Assembly (NCBI RefSeq): GCF_900105805.1 | Contig: NZ_LT629788.1 | Span: 2,914,001-2,978,000, forward strand | Direction of reading: 5' to 3' | Length of the DNA: 64,000 bases | Source of the DNA: Pseudomonas moraviensis | GTDB taxonomy: Bacteria; Pseudomonadota; Gammaproteobacteria; Pseudomonadales; Pseudomonadaceae | The notes under the pieces: model-generated | Seen by the model: only the letters and a program-made list of their open reading frames with translations | The model's database searches: none | Told to the model about the DNA's origin: nothing | Program-made: the position numbers and the translations under genes | Shown here: piece after piece, positions 8,065-17,276 of the stretch | Layout of the letters: each line of letters begins with the position of its first letter | How positions within the stretch are numbered: position 1 is the stretch's first letter

Positions 8065-8108
8065 CCACCCTCCCGACTGAACGGATTCAAATCGGGAGGG
8101 TGCTGTTT
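8065..8108 (+). terminator. Strong hairpin after the LysE-type gene
   Basis: CACCCTCCCGA and TCGGGAGGGTG form an 11-bp perfect stem, followed by CTGTTTTC. Confidence 0.8.
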
Positions 8109-8245
8109 TCAATTAATCACCGCGCGCCAAGCCTGTAATCATTGACAGGCAATACATGGCAACAACCGCCTTATGTACAGCGCTGAAAAGAGCACCTTAA
8201 TATCCGCTGCAATTCGATAACAACAGCCTGAACAAGGAAGTTCTC

Positions 8246-11200
8246 ATGGCCACTTTGATACATGAAGCATCAATTCAAACCGATCCGGCAATTGACCCGA
8301 ACAACCACAAAGTTACCGACACGGTTGTTGTCACGGATATGCGTTTCGAGAGCAACGAGCGCAAGCCTGCAACCATTGACGCACCTGAAGATTCATCCAA
8401 GCCGAACCAGTTGAAGTTCGCAGACAACATATTCGGACCATTGCAGATTGGCGACATATCAATAACACGAGTAGCGCTGGACCGATTGGGCGCGACGGTC
8501 GATGGCAAACCTTTAAATGGTCGTAATACTTTCAGTCGAGTACTTAAACGCTCTTTTATCAATGCCCTGCAATTCGACCTGAACAAAGTCGAACACGCGA
8601 TGAAGACCGCCACTGGCAGTGATACATACTTGTTGCCGAACCTGCTGTTTGAAATGGCCAGTCACCGTCCTCTGACCGCGCCGGCATTGTTCAGCGAAGC
8701 CATCACCGACGAAAGTGGTCCGGGTAACTACCGCCGCAAACTCCTGAAACTTGCCAACGCCGCGCAGGCACTCGACCTGCAGCATGTGCATCTGCCCAAG
8801 CATCATCCGCGCTGGAAAACATTGACCAAAAGCTACGCAGCACTCGGCTCCAGTGTCGGCATTCAGGGCTTCGGGATTTTCATGGGCCTGCGCGGAGTCG
8901 TCGATGCGATCAAGGCCGACAACACCACGGAAATCGCGATAAACAGCGTGGGAATCGCATCCGAACTGGGATCGATCGCTGTCGACGTTACCGTCAGTAA
9001 AGTTGCCACGCAGATGCTCACCGCCGGGCAGCACGCCTACCGCGACTTCGCCAGGACGCGAATGGCGGTCAGGCTGGGACGTTCGGGCGGCCTGATCGGT
9101 GGCGCTTTGACGTTGCCATTCGATATCTACACCGCGGTGCGATCCATGAATGCCGCCGAGAATGCGACGGGCAAGGAGGCGATGGATCACTATGTCAGCG
9201 CCGGCCTGAGCATTACCAGCGCGGCCATGACCGTGATCCTTGGGACTGCGGCGATGGCCGGATTTTCGTTCGCCGGCCCGGTCGGGCTGGCTGCCGGGGC
9301 GATTCTCGCTATCGGCTCGCAGGTTTATGGTGCGGTGCGCATCGTCGACGACATTGATGACTACATCGAGCTCACCCTTGATGAGCGGTGGCGCACCGGA
9401 TGGTTTGCGTTCTGCATGCTGGATATCGATCAGAACATTCAACATCGCTACGTCAAGGCCAAGACCTTGCTGCAGCACTCCGCCAAGTTGAAGGCGACGG
9501 CAAGGCAACTGCTCGATGGCCCTCTCAAGGACACCACCGAAGCCATCGTCAACGGTCAGTTCGAGGTGCGCCTGAGGCCGACCCAGGTCTGGAAGCGGAA
9601 CTGGTGGACCAAACAGGATGCCTGGGAATCGGTACATGTCCCGGAAATAGTAGGCACTGACGACACCATCGATGCGCGCGAAGGGGTAACGAAGGACACG
9701 CCCGGTGCGCACCTGGGCACTGCAGCGGAGAACAAGAGCGTTCTCTGGCTGCTGACCGAAGGCGACGACTCGATCAAGGGGGTCGAAAAAAAAACGAATG
9801 TCTTTCATTACAAGTCGGGAAAAAAGGACCTGGCTGGCGGCGAGAAAGACGATCAATTCGTGTTCGACAATGCGGCGGACTTTCTCAAACAAGGCACGGA
9901 TGCCACGCACCATTCGACACTGCGAGGCGCGGATGGCAACGACACACTGGTTCTCGGCGGCCATTATTCGAGTTTCCGCACAGCGAAAACCGGTTATGAC
10001 GTCGACTTGCTGGCCGGTACGCTGCAGATCATCTCAACCGATCCATCTGCCGAACAGGGCAAGCAATATGTCCTGCACAGCTTGATAGACAGCATCGAAA
10101 ACGTTGAAACCGTCGACAGCGCGGCGAGCATCGTGACCGGTACAGCGCAACCCAACATCATCAAGGCGCGCGGCAGCGACGTCATCAACGCCGGCGCCGG
10201 GGACGACCAGATTTACCTGTCGCACAAGGACGCTCAGGCCTGCGGCGATGCCGGCGCCGACCAGTACTTCATCGCTCACGTGGCGGGGCGCTTCTCGATC
10301 TTCGAAGATGGCAAACAGCCGAGCTACATCGTATTGAACTGGAAGAAAGAGCTGATTGATTCCTGGCAAATTGCAGGTAACCACTTGATCATCACTTCCG
10401 GATTCGAATTCGATGACATCCCGAAGAATATCCTGACCATCCATGACGTTTACGAAGAGGACGCGGATGAACGGAAACTGATCAATAAAAACCTGACGTT
10501 CATCACCCGCGACGGTTACCAGTTCACACTTGATCTGCCAGAGAAAGTCACCGAGGAAAAGACCGCCGATTTTTCCGAAACCATTATCAAGCTCGGCCAG
10601 CCGCAAAGACCCATCATCGTTTACGCAGATGAATGCTGGATCAGACATCAGCAGGAAGCGAGTTACTACCTGCCGCGCGCTAATAACATGACCACCTTCT
10701 ACTCGGTACTTCGTCCTGGAATAGTCAGTAATATCCATCTGGACTACAACAGCGATGAGCTGACAAAAGCCGAGGCGCATTTCTTTGCCGTCAAACATGA
10801 ATCCTATCGGCTGACTGCAGGTTGCCATCTCGTTTATCACTTCGGCGATAAACGTATCAAGTTGAATTATTTCGCCGCCGCTCGTAATGAAGATGACCAT
10901 GACAATCTGACTAAAATTCTGCGCACCATGGCGGGCCGGCCGTTTTTTCGCTATGTGCTGATCTTCAAGGACGGTGTCGCCTTGAATGCCGGCCTCACGG
11001 ATGAAACCGATGCCCTGCCGGCGTTTTCCGATTACGCGGTGGCAAGGGAGTGGATCACTCCGATGACCCTGCCCCTGGCTTTTCGCTCACGGCGTTACAG
11101 TTATGCATTGCCGGAAAACCAGGCGCACGAAATGGGCAATCGACACTCCTGTGCCACGCTCACTGCCCTGACCGTGCAAACCGCCATGGAAAGCCTCATC

Positions 11201-11770
11201 GGTGAAGGCTCGACGTACCTGATTCATCTCGTTGCCGACACGACCCTTAAACTTTCGACACCCGGTGCACTCGCCGAAGCGAGCGTGCGGCTAGCGAATT
11301 CCTCCACGTGGGAACTCGACGCCACAAAGCTTGGTACGGTCGATATCGAACTCACCGACAACCGGTTATCCATCGGCACCTGCACCATTCATCTACCAGT
11401 GTATGAAAGCGACGACCTGATCGATCAGATCCGCGTCATCACTGCGAACGGCGTAGTGCATACGGTCGATCTGGTGTTCGATCGGGTCTACCCGGATGGC
11501 CTGGATGCACGCTTCTTCGAAGCACCCGATGCTGCGAAACCGCTACCAGCAGCGCTCGCCTCATTGGCTGCCAATGTGGTCAAGGTCAGGAACGCCGAGT
11601 GGATTTTCGATGGGACAACTGCGCTCAGTTACAACTTCGCCGCCCACGGCTGGGTACTGCGTACCGACAAGTCACGCGTTGAAGCCTGTGAGGTGCGGGT
11701 GACGAATCGCTGCAGTCACCAATCCGGCATCTTCATACCCGCGCCACAGAGCGACGTTCCACCCGCTTGA
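8246..11770 (+). CDS. Large toxin-like protein with hydrophobic pore-like segment and degenerate RTX repeats
   Basis: 1174-residue protein of unknown function. Residues 1-190 are polar. Residues 200-370 hold three hydrophobic stretches, the longest about 318-366 (rich in Ala/Gly), which resembles the membrane-insertion segment of TcdA/TcdB- and Mcf-type toxins in layout. From about 505 to 690 there are degenerate glycine/aspartate nonapeptides (TEGDDSIKG, GADGNDTLVLGG, NAGAGDDQIY), as in RTX proteins. The last 450 residues look beta-rich and match nothing I recognise. No Sec signal peptide is seen and no secretion genes are adjacent. Lower GC and more varied codons than flanking genes suggest an accessory gene. 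Its neighbour at 11861 follows after 90 bases. The toxin assignment is inference from architecture. Confidence 0.6.
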   Translation: MATLIHEASIQTDPAIDPNNHKVTDTVVVTDMRFESNERKPATIDAPEDSSKPNQLKFADNIFGPLQIGDISITRVALDRLGATVDGKPLNGRNTFSRVLKRSFINALQFDLNKVEHAMKTATGSDTYLLPNLLFEMASHRPLTAPALFSEAITDESGPGNYRRKLLKLANAAQALDLQHVHLPKHHPRWKTLTKSYAALGSSVGIQGFGIFMGLRGVVDAIKADNTTEIAINSVGIASELGSIAVDVTVSKVATQMLTAGQHAYRDFARTRMAVRLGRSGGLIGGALTLPFDIYTAVRSMNAAENATGKEAMDHYVSAGLSITSAAMTVILGTAAMAGFSFAGPVGLAAGAILAIGSQVYGAVRIVDDIDDYIELTLDERWRTGWFAFCMLDIDQNIQHRYVKAKTLLQHSAKLKATARQLLDGPLKDTTEAIVNGQFEVRLRPTQVWKRNWWTKQDAWESVHVPEIVGTDDTIDAREGVTKDTPGAHLGTAAENKSVLWLLTEGDDSIKGVEKKTNVFHYKSGKKDLAGGEKDDQFVFDNAADFLKQGTDATHHSTLRGADGNDTLVLGGHYSSFRTAKTGYDVDLLAGTLQIISTDPSAEQGKQYVLHSLIDSIENVETVDSAASIVTGTAQPNIIKARGSDVINAGAGDDQIYLSHKDAQACGDAGADQYFIAHVAGRFSIFEDGKQPSYIVLNWKKELIDSWQIAGNHLIITSGFEFDDIPKNILTIHDVYEEDADERKLINKNLTFITRDGYQFTLDLPEKVTEEKTADFSETIIKLGQPQRPIIVYADECWIRHQQEASYYLPRANNMTTFYSVLRPGIVSNIHLDYNSDELTKAEAHFFAVKHESYRLTAGCHLVYHFGDKRIKLNYFAAARNEDDHDNLTKILRTMAGRPFFRYVLIFKDGVALNAGLTDETDALPAFSDYAVAREWITPMTLPLAFRSRRYSYALPENQAHEMGNRHSCATLTALTVQTAMESLIGEGSTYLIHLVADTTLKLSTPGALAEASVRLANSSTWELDATKLGTVDIELTDNRLSIGTCTIHLPVYESDDLIDQIRVITANGVVHTVDLVFDRVYPDGLDARFFEAPDAAKPLPAALASLAANVVKVRNAEWIFDGTTALSYNFAAHGWVLRTDKSRVEACEVRVTNRCSHQSGIFIPAPQSDVPPA

Positions 11771-11860
11771 CGTCGAAATATCGTCTATCGATCCCTTAGC
11801 GAATAGTGCTTTCAGCCAGGCGCCTGTGCGCGCCTGCGCCTCACTTCATGAGTTTTCACA

Positions 11861-13708
11861 ATGGCCAGACCACCGAAAAAAATCTCTGTCACGACAAAAG
11901 CCGACGCGCCCGCCACTTCAAGTGCAGGTGCACCAACACGCAGGAACAGCGTCGGTCTCGACATGCCTGACGCGCTGTTGCTGGGCATTGACCCGACGCC
12001 CGTCAGCCGTGGCGCGAACAGCCCTGCAGCAGCCGACAGCATGCCTACCGTGAGGATTCACGAGATACCGCCGCCAGTGGACAATTCCGGCACGGCACGC
12101 AGCGCGAGCGCTTGGCCGCAGGAACGTATTCACGAGCTGGTTCCGCTGTCGGACGACAATGGACTGTTCACCGGTCCGGATCAGCGCACCTATGCACAAA
12201 TCGCCGGCCAAGGACGGTTTGAGGTCGAACGGGATCAGCACGGTCACTACCATTTGCCGCTGACCTTCGCACCCGGCGTCCACGGTCCTGCCCTGGTGCG
12301 CAACGAAGGACAGCCAAGCTGGCGCATCCAGCGCCCTGACAGGCAATCGATCCGGCCCGCCTCAACTGACCCACTCCGCCCGACCTATCTGACACCCTCG
12401 CAAGCCAGCGGGCTGACCAAAGCAGACCTCGCGACCGATGGCATCCGCTACAACAAGCTCAAGCAGACCTTTGTGACTACGGCGGACGGCACGGTGATGG
12501 TCCGCCAAAACAAGGCCGGGGAATATCAGCAGGCATTTGCGTCAAGCCACGAGGCGCCTGATATCTATTTTGAGCAGATCCCGGGCACCGTGTTCTGGCG
12601 GCAGAAAACCAGCCGCACACAGCTCGACGACACGCCGTCCTCTGGCCGCCAACCGATCGCTGACGCAGACGAACCGATGGCCGGGCCGAGCAAACGGCCA
12701 CGGCTGGAAACCGCAGCCGAACCAGCGGCCACGCACGCGGCAGCCGAGCCTGATCAGCAGACCACGTACTTCTGGCTGTCATGGGGCCAAATGAACAAGC
12801 TTGCAGGCATCGAGTCGGTGCAGCTTGGCTGGCTGCATTATCCCATCGTGCCAATCGGCTCGAACCTCGCGCCCAACGTGTATTTCCTGCGTCACCCGGA
12901 GTTTGTGCCGGCACACTTTGAGGCTTTCGAAAACATGCTGGCCCACACGCCCGCGCTGCAGCCCGTGGCAACGTCTCGAACCGACAGCGATCCGCGCAAA
13001 ATCCCTCCGGGAAAACGTTTGTTCGAAGAGCCGATCAGCCAGTCTGTTGCTCGTGCATTCCCTGATTTCTCCGCCGTGACTGCACGTGCGGTTGCCAGAC
13101 GGTTGTTTGAGCTGGCAGATCACTCGCCGACCATTACCGGCACCGGGCTGATGAATATCCACACCGCGCTGCATCAGTGGCTGCACCCGCAACTTTCGAC
13201 GACGCCGACACTGGCCCACCCGATCAGCATGCTGGCCGTGGCGCCTGATATCGATCTCGGCAGCAAAAGGCTGATCCGGATGCCGTCCGAGGAGGCCAGT
13301 GAGTTGCAACGGCTGACCTTCGATCCGCAGCGTTTTCCCTTGGCCTGGAATCATTACAAAACCTATCCCTCCGACCTCAACCTGAGACGTCTGCTCGGCT
13401 CCTTGCTGGTAAACAGCGGCTACGACATATTCCCGCTGACGCATGAACATCGCATGCCGACGCTGGTGTTCAGACGAGCCCATCACGATCAGGTTTTCCT
13501 GCTGAAACTGGGAGCGATCGACCAGGCGGGCCTGACTCACGTGCCCGGCAATGAACTGACCGAACCGAGCTTGCCCGCGCGGATCGGGCAGGACGCCTTC
13601 AAGGTTCTCACCGAGGCCGCTGCGCAACACAAAGTGGTGTGGCTGATCGGAGGTGTATTGAAAGTTGCCGGCAAGCCTGACTCGGTGTTCATCATCCGCG
13701 AGCGCTGA
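11861..13708 (+). CDS. Unknown 615-residue protein, candidate secreted effector, partner of upstream toxin-like gene
   Basis: No family recognised with certainty. A basic, Ser/Thr/Pro-rich N terminus (about residues 1-60) looks disordered, like an effector leader. Two related beta-type modules follow: about 100-155 (RTYAQIAGQGRFEVERDQHG ending SWRI) and about 185-250 (RYNKLKQTFVTTADGTVMVRQ ending VFWRQK). These modules resemble repeats seen in large Pseudomonas virulence-type proteins. After a low-complexity Ala/Pro/Glu stretch, a more globular part (about 295-615) begins with YFWLSWGQMNKLAGI and contains LGWLHYPIVPIGSNL and FDPQRFPLAWNHYKTYP. No transmembrane segment. Same direction as the 1174-residue gene, 90 bases downstream, so possibly co-transcribed. 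Function is not assigned. Confidence 0.65.
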   Translation: MARPPKKISVTTKADAPATSSAGAPTRRNSVGLDMPDALLLGIDPTPVSRGANSPAAADSMPTVRIHEIPPPVDNSGTARSASAWPQERIHELVPLSDDNGLFTGPDQRTYAQIAGQGRFEVERDQHGHYHLPLTFAPGVHGPALVRNEGQPSWRIQRPDRQSIRPASTDPLRPTYLTPSQASGLTKADLATDGIRYNKLKQTFVTTADGTVMVRQNKAGEYQQAFASSHEAPDIYFEQIPGTVFWRQKTSRTQLDDTPSSGRQPIADADEPMAGPSKRPRLETAAEPAATHAAAEPDQQTTYFWLSWGQMNKLAGIESVQLGWLHYPIVPIGSNLAPNVYFLRHPEFVPAHFEAFENMLAHTPALQPVATSRTDSDPRKIPPGKRLFEEPISQSVARAFPDFSAVTARAVARRLFELADHSPTITGTGLMNIHTALHQWLHPQLSTTPTLAHPISMLAVAPDIDLGSKRLIRMPSEEASELQRLTFDPQRFPLAWNHYKTYPSDLNLRRLLGSLLVNSGYDIFPLTHEHRMPTLVFRRAHHDQVFLLKLGAIDQAGLTHVPGNELTEPSLPARIGQDAFKVLTEAAAQHKVVWLIGGVLKVAGKPDSVFIIRER

Positions 13709-13751
13709 GCATCGCCCTCGAACGGCGGTCAGGATGGCATCTTGCAGCAAT

Positions 13752-13777
13752 AAAAAAAGCCCGCAGTGTGAGCGGGC
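13752..13777 (-). terminator. Terminator of uraH
   Basis: GCCCGC - 7-base loop - GCGGGC, with a run of seven A on the plus strand (seven T in the minus-strand transcript). It lies 57 bases beyond the uraH stop. Confidence 0.8.
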
Positions 13778-13834
13778 GAAAGACCAAAGAAGCTATATGC
13801 GCAGTCGCTTCCCGGTGGGGCTGCTGCTTGGGGG

Positions 13835-14188
13835 TCAGCTGCCGCGATACGTGGAATAGCTGTAAGGCGAAATCAGCAGGGGCACGTGGTAGTGCTCCTG
13901 CTCCGCAGAGATACCGAAACGCAGCACCACCACGTCGAGAAATGCTGGCTCGGGCAGTTGCACACCGCGGGCGCGGTAGTAATCGCCGGCATGGAACTGC
14001 ACCTGATAGACGCCAGTGCGATAATCGTCGCCTTGCAGCAGCGGCGCATCGACCCGGCCATCGCTGTTGGTTGTCGCACTGGCGACCAATTCCAGGTGCG
14101 ATCCTTCAACGCGGTACAGCTCAACCTTGATCGAGCTGCCCGGGCAACCGTGTGCAGCGTCCAAAACGTGTGTTGTCAAACGTCCCAT
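13835..14188 (-). CDS. uraH: 5-hydroxyisourate hydrolase (transthyretin-like)
   Basis: 117-residue transthyretin-like enzyme that hydrolyses 5-hydroxyisourate to OHCU, the second step of urate breakdown. The N-terminal TTHVLDAAHGCPG block carries the catalytic His, and the C-terminal tetrapeptide signature is intact (YSTYRGS). The ATG at 14188 (MGRLTTHVLD) was chosen over 14212, since the extra eight residues are not conserved. Divergent from puuE across a 419-base gap. Works with PuuD, which makes its substrate, and UraD, which uses its product. Confidence 0.95.
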   Translation of the reverse strand: MGRLTTHVLDAAHGCPGSSIKVELYRVEGSHLELVASATTNSDGRVDAPLLQGDDYRTGVYQVQFHAGDYYRARGVQLPEPAFLDVVVLRFGISAEQEHYHVPLLISPYSYSTYRGS

Positions 14189-14318
14189 TGATTCTGCGCG
14201 CCTGGCCGCCATGGGCGATCAGACTTCGCGCCTCCCGAAGTCAGGTGAAAGGAGGCCGCACCGATTCGGAGCACGAAAAGTTGCGGCGAGCGACTGATTA
14301 AGACACTTTTCAAAAAAA

Positions 14319-14328
14319 TTGTACACAA
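14319..14328. promoter_or_regulatory. TTGTACACAA candidate operator near uraH
   Basis: Identical 10-mer to the one upstream of the purine permease at 5847. It lies 131 bases upstream of the uraH start. Confidence 0.5.
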
Positions 14329-14524
14329 TAAAAACGACATTTTTCGCTTCACCCCCGCCATCCGGGCGTTTATCGCCAAACTGCAAGTAAAGCGCCTGCT
14401 CATTGAACCTTCTATTCATTAGCTGACTGGTCAGGCAGGTTTCTTGCAGGCTTGAACCGTTAACAGCAAAAGATGACGGCCGGTGAAAAATGCGAAAATT
14501 CAGGCTTACAAAATGTAAATAAAG

Positions 14525-14534
14525 TTGTATACAA
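14525..14534. promoter_or_regulatory. TTGTATACAA candidate operator at puuE
   Basis: Perfect 10-base palindrome 74 bases before the puuE start. Its TATACAAT part could also serve as a -10 element, so binding there would block transcription of puuE-uraD. Confidence 0.5.
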
Positions 14535-14607
14535 TCAGCCCATCGCTGTGACGCCAGCCTGCCAGGCCGCCACACCAATCTGTCAACGTACAAGAAGGAA
14601 GACTGCA

Positions 14608-15534
14608 GTGAGCGCTGACTACCCACGCGACCTGATCGGTTACGGCAGTAACCCTCCTCACCCACACTGGCCGGGCAATGCCCGGATCGCGCTGTCCTTC
14701 GTGCTCAATTACGAAGAAGGCGGCGAGCGCAATATTCTGCACGGCGACAAGGAATCCGAAGCCTTCCTGTCCGAGATGGTCGCCGCTCAGCCGCTGCAAG
14801 GCGCGCGCAACATGAGCATGGAATCGCTTTACGAGTATGGCAGCCGTGCCGGCGTCTGGCGCATTCTGAAACTGTTCAAGGAATTCGACATTCCGCTGAC
14901 CATCTTCGCCGTGGCCATGGCCGCCCAGCGTCACCCGGACGTGATCCGTGCGATGGTCGAAGCCGGCCACGAGATCTGCAGCCACGGTTACCGCTGGATC
15001 GACTACCAGTACATGGACGAAGCGCAGGAGCGCGAGCACATGCTCGAAGCGATCCGCATCCTCACCGAACTCACCGGTGAACGTCCGCTGGGCTGGTACA
15101 CCGGTCGCACCGGGCCGAACACCCGTCGCCTGGTCATGGAAGAAGGCGGTTTCCTCTACGATTGCGACACCTACGACGACGACCTGCCCTACTGGGAACC
15201 GAACAACCCGACCGGCAAGCCGCATCTGGTGATCCCGTACACCCTCGACACCAACGACATGCGCTTCACGCAAGTGCAGGGTTTCAACAAGGGTGACGAT
15301 TTCTTCGAATACCTCAAAGACGCCTTCGATGTGCTGTACGCCGAAGGGGCCGAGGCGCCGAAAATGCTCTCGATCGGTCTGCATTGCCGTCTGATCGGCC
15401 GCCCCGGTCGCCTCGCTTCGCTCAAGCGCTTTATCGAATACGCCAAAAGTCATGAACAGGTGTGGTTCAGCCGTCGCGTCGACATCGCGCGTCACTGGCA
15501 GCAAACCCACCCGTACCAAGGGACTGCAAAATGA
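14608..15534 (+). CDS. puuE: Allantoinase PuuE (polysaccharide-deacetylase-like, cofactor-independent type)
   Basis: 308-residue enzyme that opens allantoin to allantoate. It belongs to the polysaccharide-deacetylase fold, not the amidohydrolase AllB type; the P. fluorescens PuuE of this length is described. Visible blocks are LSFVLNYEEGGERNILHGD at the N terminus, GHEICSHGYRWIDYQ, the active-site GWYTGRTGPNTRRL, and SIGLHCRLIGRPGR. Start is GTG at 14608 after AAGAAGGAAG. The stop overlaps the uraD start (ATGA), so the two are translationally coupled. Confidence 0.95.
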   Translation: MSADYPRDLIGYGSNPPHPHWPGNARIALSFVLNYEEGGERNILHGDKESEAFLSEMVAAQPLQGARNMSMESLYEYGSRAGVWRILKLFKEFDIPLTIFAVAMAAQRHPDVIRAMVEAGHEICSHGYRWIDYQYMDEAQEREHMLEAIRILTELTGERPLGWYTGRTGPNTRRLVMEEGGFLYDCDTYDDDLPYWEPNNPTGKPHLVIPYTLDTNDMRFTQVQGFNKGDDFFEYLKDAFDVLYAEGAEAPKMLSIGLHCRLIGRPGRLASLKRFIEYAKSHEQVWFSRRVDIARHWQQTHPYQGTAK

Positions 15535-16046
15535 GCCGCTTTCAAACCCTGCAACCGTCGACCCTGAGCCGCGACGCTTTCGTCAACGCTTTCGCCGACA
15601 TTTACGAACACTCGCCATGGGTGGCCGAAAAGGCCTACGACCTCGGTGCGGATGCTTCGATCGACGAGATCGAAACCCTGCACCAGCGCATGAGCGATAT
15701 CCTGTTGAGCGCCGATCATGCCAGCCAGCTGGCCCTGATCAACGCTCACCCGGACCTGGCCGGCAAAGCCGCCGTCCAGGGCCAACTGACCGAAGCCAGC
15801 ACCAATGAACAGGCTGGCGCCGGTATTCACCAATGCACGGCCGAAGAGTTCCAGCGCTTCACCGAGCTGAACGACGCCTACAAGGCCAAGTTCAAGTTTC
15901 CCTTCATCATGGCGGTAAAAGGCAGCAACCGGCATCAGATCCTCGCGGCGTTCGAAACGCGCATCAACAATTCGGTGGAAGCCGAATTCAAATGTGCGCT
16001 GGCGGAGATCAACAAGATTGCCCTGTTCCGTTTACTGACCCTTTAG
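15531..16046 (+). CDS. uraD: OHCU decarboxylase
   Basis: 171-residue enzyme that decarboxylates 2-oxo-4-hydroxy-4-carboxy-5-ureidoimidazoline to S-allantoin. The block INAHPDLAGKA carries the conserved catalytic His, and FKFPFIMAVKG plus the N-terminal FADIYEHSPWVAEKAY are characteristic. The ATG at 15531 overlaps the puuE stop by four bases, so it was preferred over the longer frame from 15462. Confidence 0.95.
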   Translation: MSRFQTLQPSTLSRDAFVNAFADIYEHSPWVAEKAYDLGADASIDEIETLHQRMSDILLSADHASQLALINAHPDLAGKAAVQGQLTEASTNEQAGAGIHQCTAEEFQRFTELNDAYKAKFKFPFIMAVKGSNRHQILAAFETRINNSVEAEFKCALAEINKIALFRLLTL

Positions 16047-16132
16047 CAAGCTTGGCCCGAGCGTGAATGAACGCGTAACGCCCAGGGCCCTGCAAGCATC
16101 CCCAGCCACTAATTCAAAGGCAGACAAGAAGA

Positions 16133-17128
16133 ATGAAAGCTTACGCCGTACCTTTCGAAAAATACGTCAACCTGGCCGACGCCCGTCTGGGCACCAAGAT
16201 CATTTCGGTCACCGATGACTGGTTCGCAGACGCCAATCGTCTGTTTCAGCCGACCCCGGCCGTATGGAAGGAGGGCGTGTTCGATGACAACGGCAAGTGG
16301 ATGGACGGCTGGGAGTCGCGCCGCAAGCGCTTCGAAGGTTACGACAGCGCGGTGATCCGTCTGGGCGTACCGGGCTCGATCAAAGGCGTGGACATCGACA
16401 CTTCATTCTTCACCGGCAACTACCCGCCATCGGCCTCGCTGGAAGCCTGCTTCCTGACCTCGGGCGAGCCGGATGAAAACACCCAGTGGACCGAAGTGCT
16501 GTCGGCCGTCGAGCTGCAGGGCAACAGCCACCACTACCACGAAATCAGCAACGACCAGGCCTTCAGCCACTTGCGTTTCAACATCTACCCGGACGGCGGC
16601 GTCGCGCGTCTGCGTGTGTACGGCATTCCGTTCCGCGACTGGTCGGCAGTGGGTGACAACGAGCAAGTCGATCTGGCCGCAGCCCTGAACGGTGGCCGCG
16701 CCCTCGCCTGCTCCGACGAACACTTCGGCCGCATGAGCAACATCCTCAACCCGGGCCGCGGCATCAACATGGGCGACGGCTGGGAAACCGCGCGTCGTCG
16801 CACCCCGGGCAATGACTGGGTGATCGTCGCCCTGGGTCATCCGGGCGAGATCGAGAAGATCGTCGTCGATACCCTGCACTTCAAAGGCAACTACCCGGAC
16901 ACCTGCTCGATCCAGGGCGCGTTCGTCAAGGGTGGCACTGACAGCCAGATCGAAACCCAGTCGCTGTTCTGGCGCGAACTGCTGCCAAGCCAGAAGCTGG
17001 AAATGCACGCCGAGCACACCTTCGTCGAGCAGATCAAAGCGCTGGGCCCGATCACCCACATCCGCCTGAACGTGTTCCCGGATGGTGGCGTGAGTCGCTT
17101 GCGTGTATTGGGCAAGGTCGCGAAGTAA
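16133..17128 (+). CDS. alc: Allantoicase
   Basis: 331-residue enzyme that hydrolyses allantoate to ureidoglycolate and urea. Two related jelly-roll halves are visible: the DDWFADANRLF/WMDGWESRRKR half (about residues 23-160) and the DEHFGRMSNILNPGRG/MGDGWETARRR half (about residues 195-325). Both end with the same R-L-x-V-x-G type strand (RLRVYG, RLRVLG). This duplication is the hallmark of allantoicase. Same direction as puuE-uraD, 86 bases after uraD with AAGAAGA before the ATG. Confidence 0.95.
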   Translation: MKAYAVPFEKYVNLADARLGTKIISVTDDWFADANRLFQPTPAVWKEGVFDDNGKWMDGWESRRKRFEGYDSAVIRLGVPGSIKGVDIDTSFFTGNYPPSASLEACFLTSGEPDENTQWTEVLSAVELQGNSHHYHEISNDQAFSHLRFNIYPDGGVARLRVYGIPFRDWSAVGDNEQVDLAAALNGGRALACSDEHFGRMSNILNPGRGINMGDGWETARRRTPGNDWVIVALGHPGEIEKIVVDTLHFKGNYPDTCSIQGAFVKGGTDSQIETQSLFWRELLPSQKLEMHAEHTFVEQIKALGPITHIRLNVFPDGGVSRLRVLGKVAK

Positions 17129-17136
17129 TGCTGAGT

Positions 17137-17216
17137 CTGTAGGAGCTGCCGCAGGCTGCGATCTTTTGATCTTAAAAACAAAATCAAAAGATCGCAGGCT
17201 TCGCCAGCTCCTACAG
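17137..17216. repeat. REP-like inverted repeat, GTAGGAGCTGCCGCAGG type
   Basis: Arms CTGTAGGAGCTGCCGCAGG... and its near complement enclose AT-rich AGATCAAAAGATC-type inner repeats; the whole element folds as a hairpin. It lies between alc and allA without breaking their shared direction. Confidence 0.85.
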
Positions 17217-17276
17217 GGATTGCGCAAGACGCACTGGCAAGTTGAACAACACAGAATTTTGGATAAGAAGAACAGC

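Larger units (their letters stand above)
14189..14607. promoter_or_regulatory. 419-base divergent control region between uraH and puuE
   Basis: No gene was found here. The gap holds two dyad sites, TTGTACACAA at 14319-14328 (within ATTGTACACAAT) and TTGTATACAA at 14525-14534, plus AT-rich stretches. The puuE ribosome site AAGAAGGAAG ends the gap. An open frame reaching upstream from puuE to 14473 would run through the second site and is not supported. Confidence 0.6.

Noticed and set aside
8513..9964. 483-codon minus-strand open frame opposite the toxin-like gene
   Set aside because: Antisense frame with no ribosome site and no protein-like hydrophobic or motif structure.
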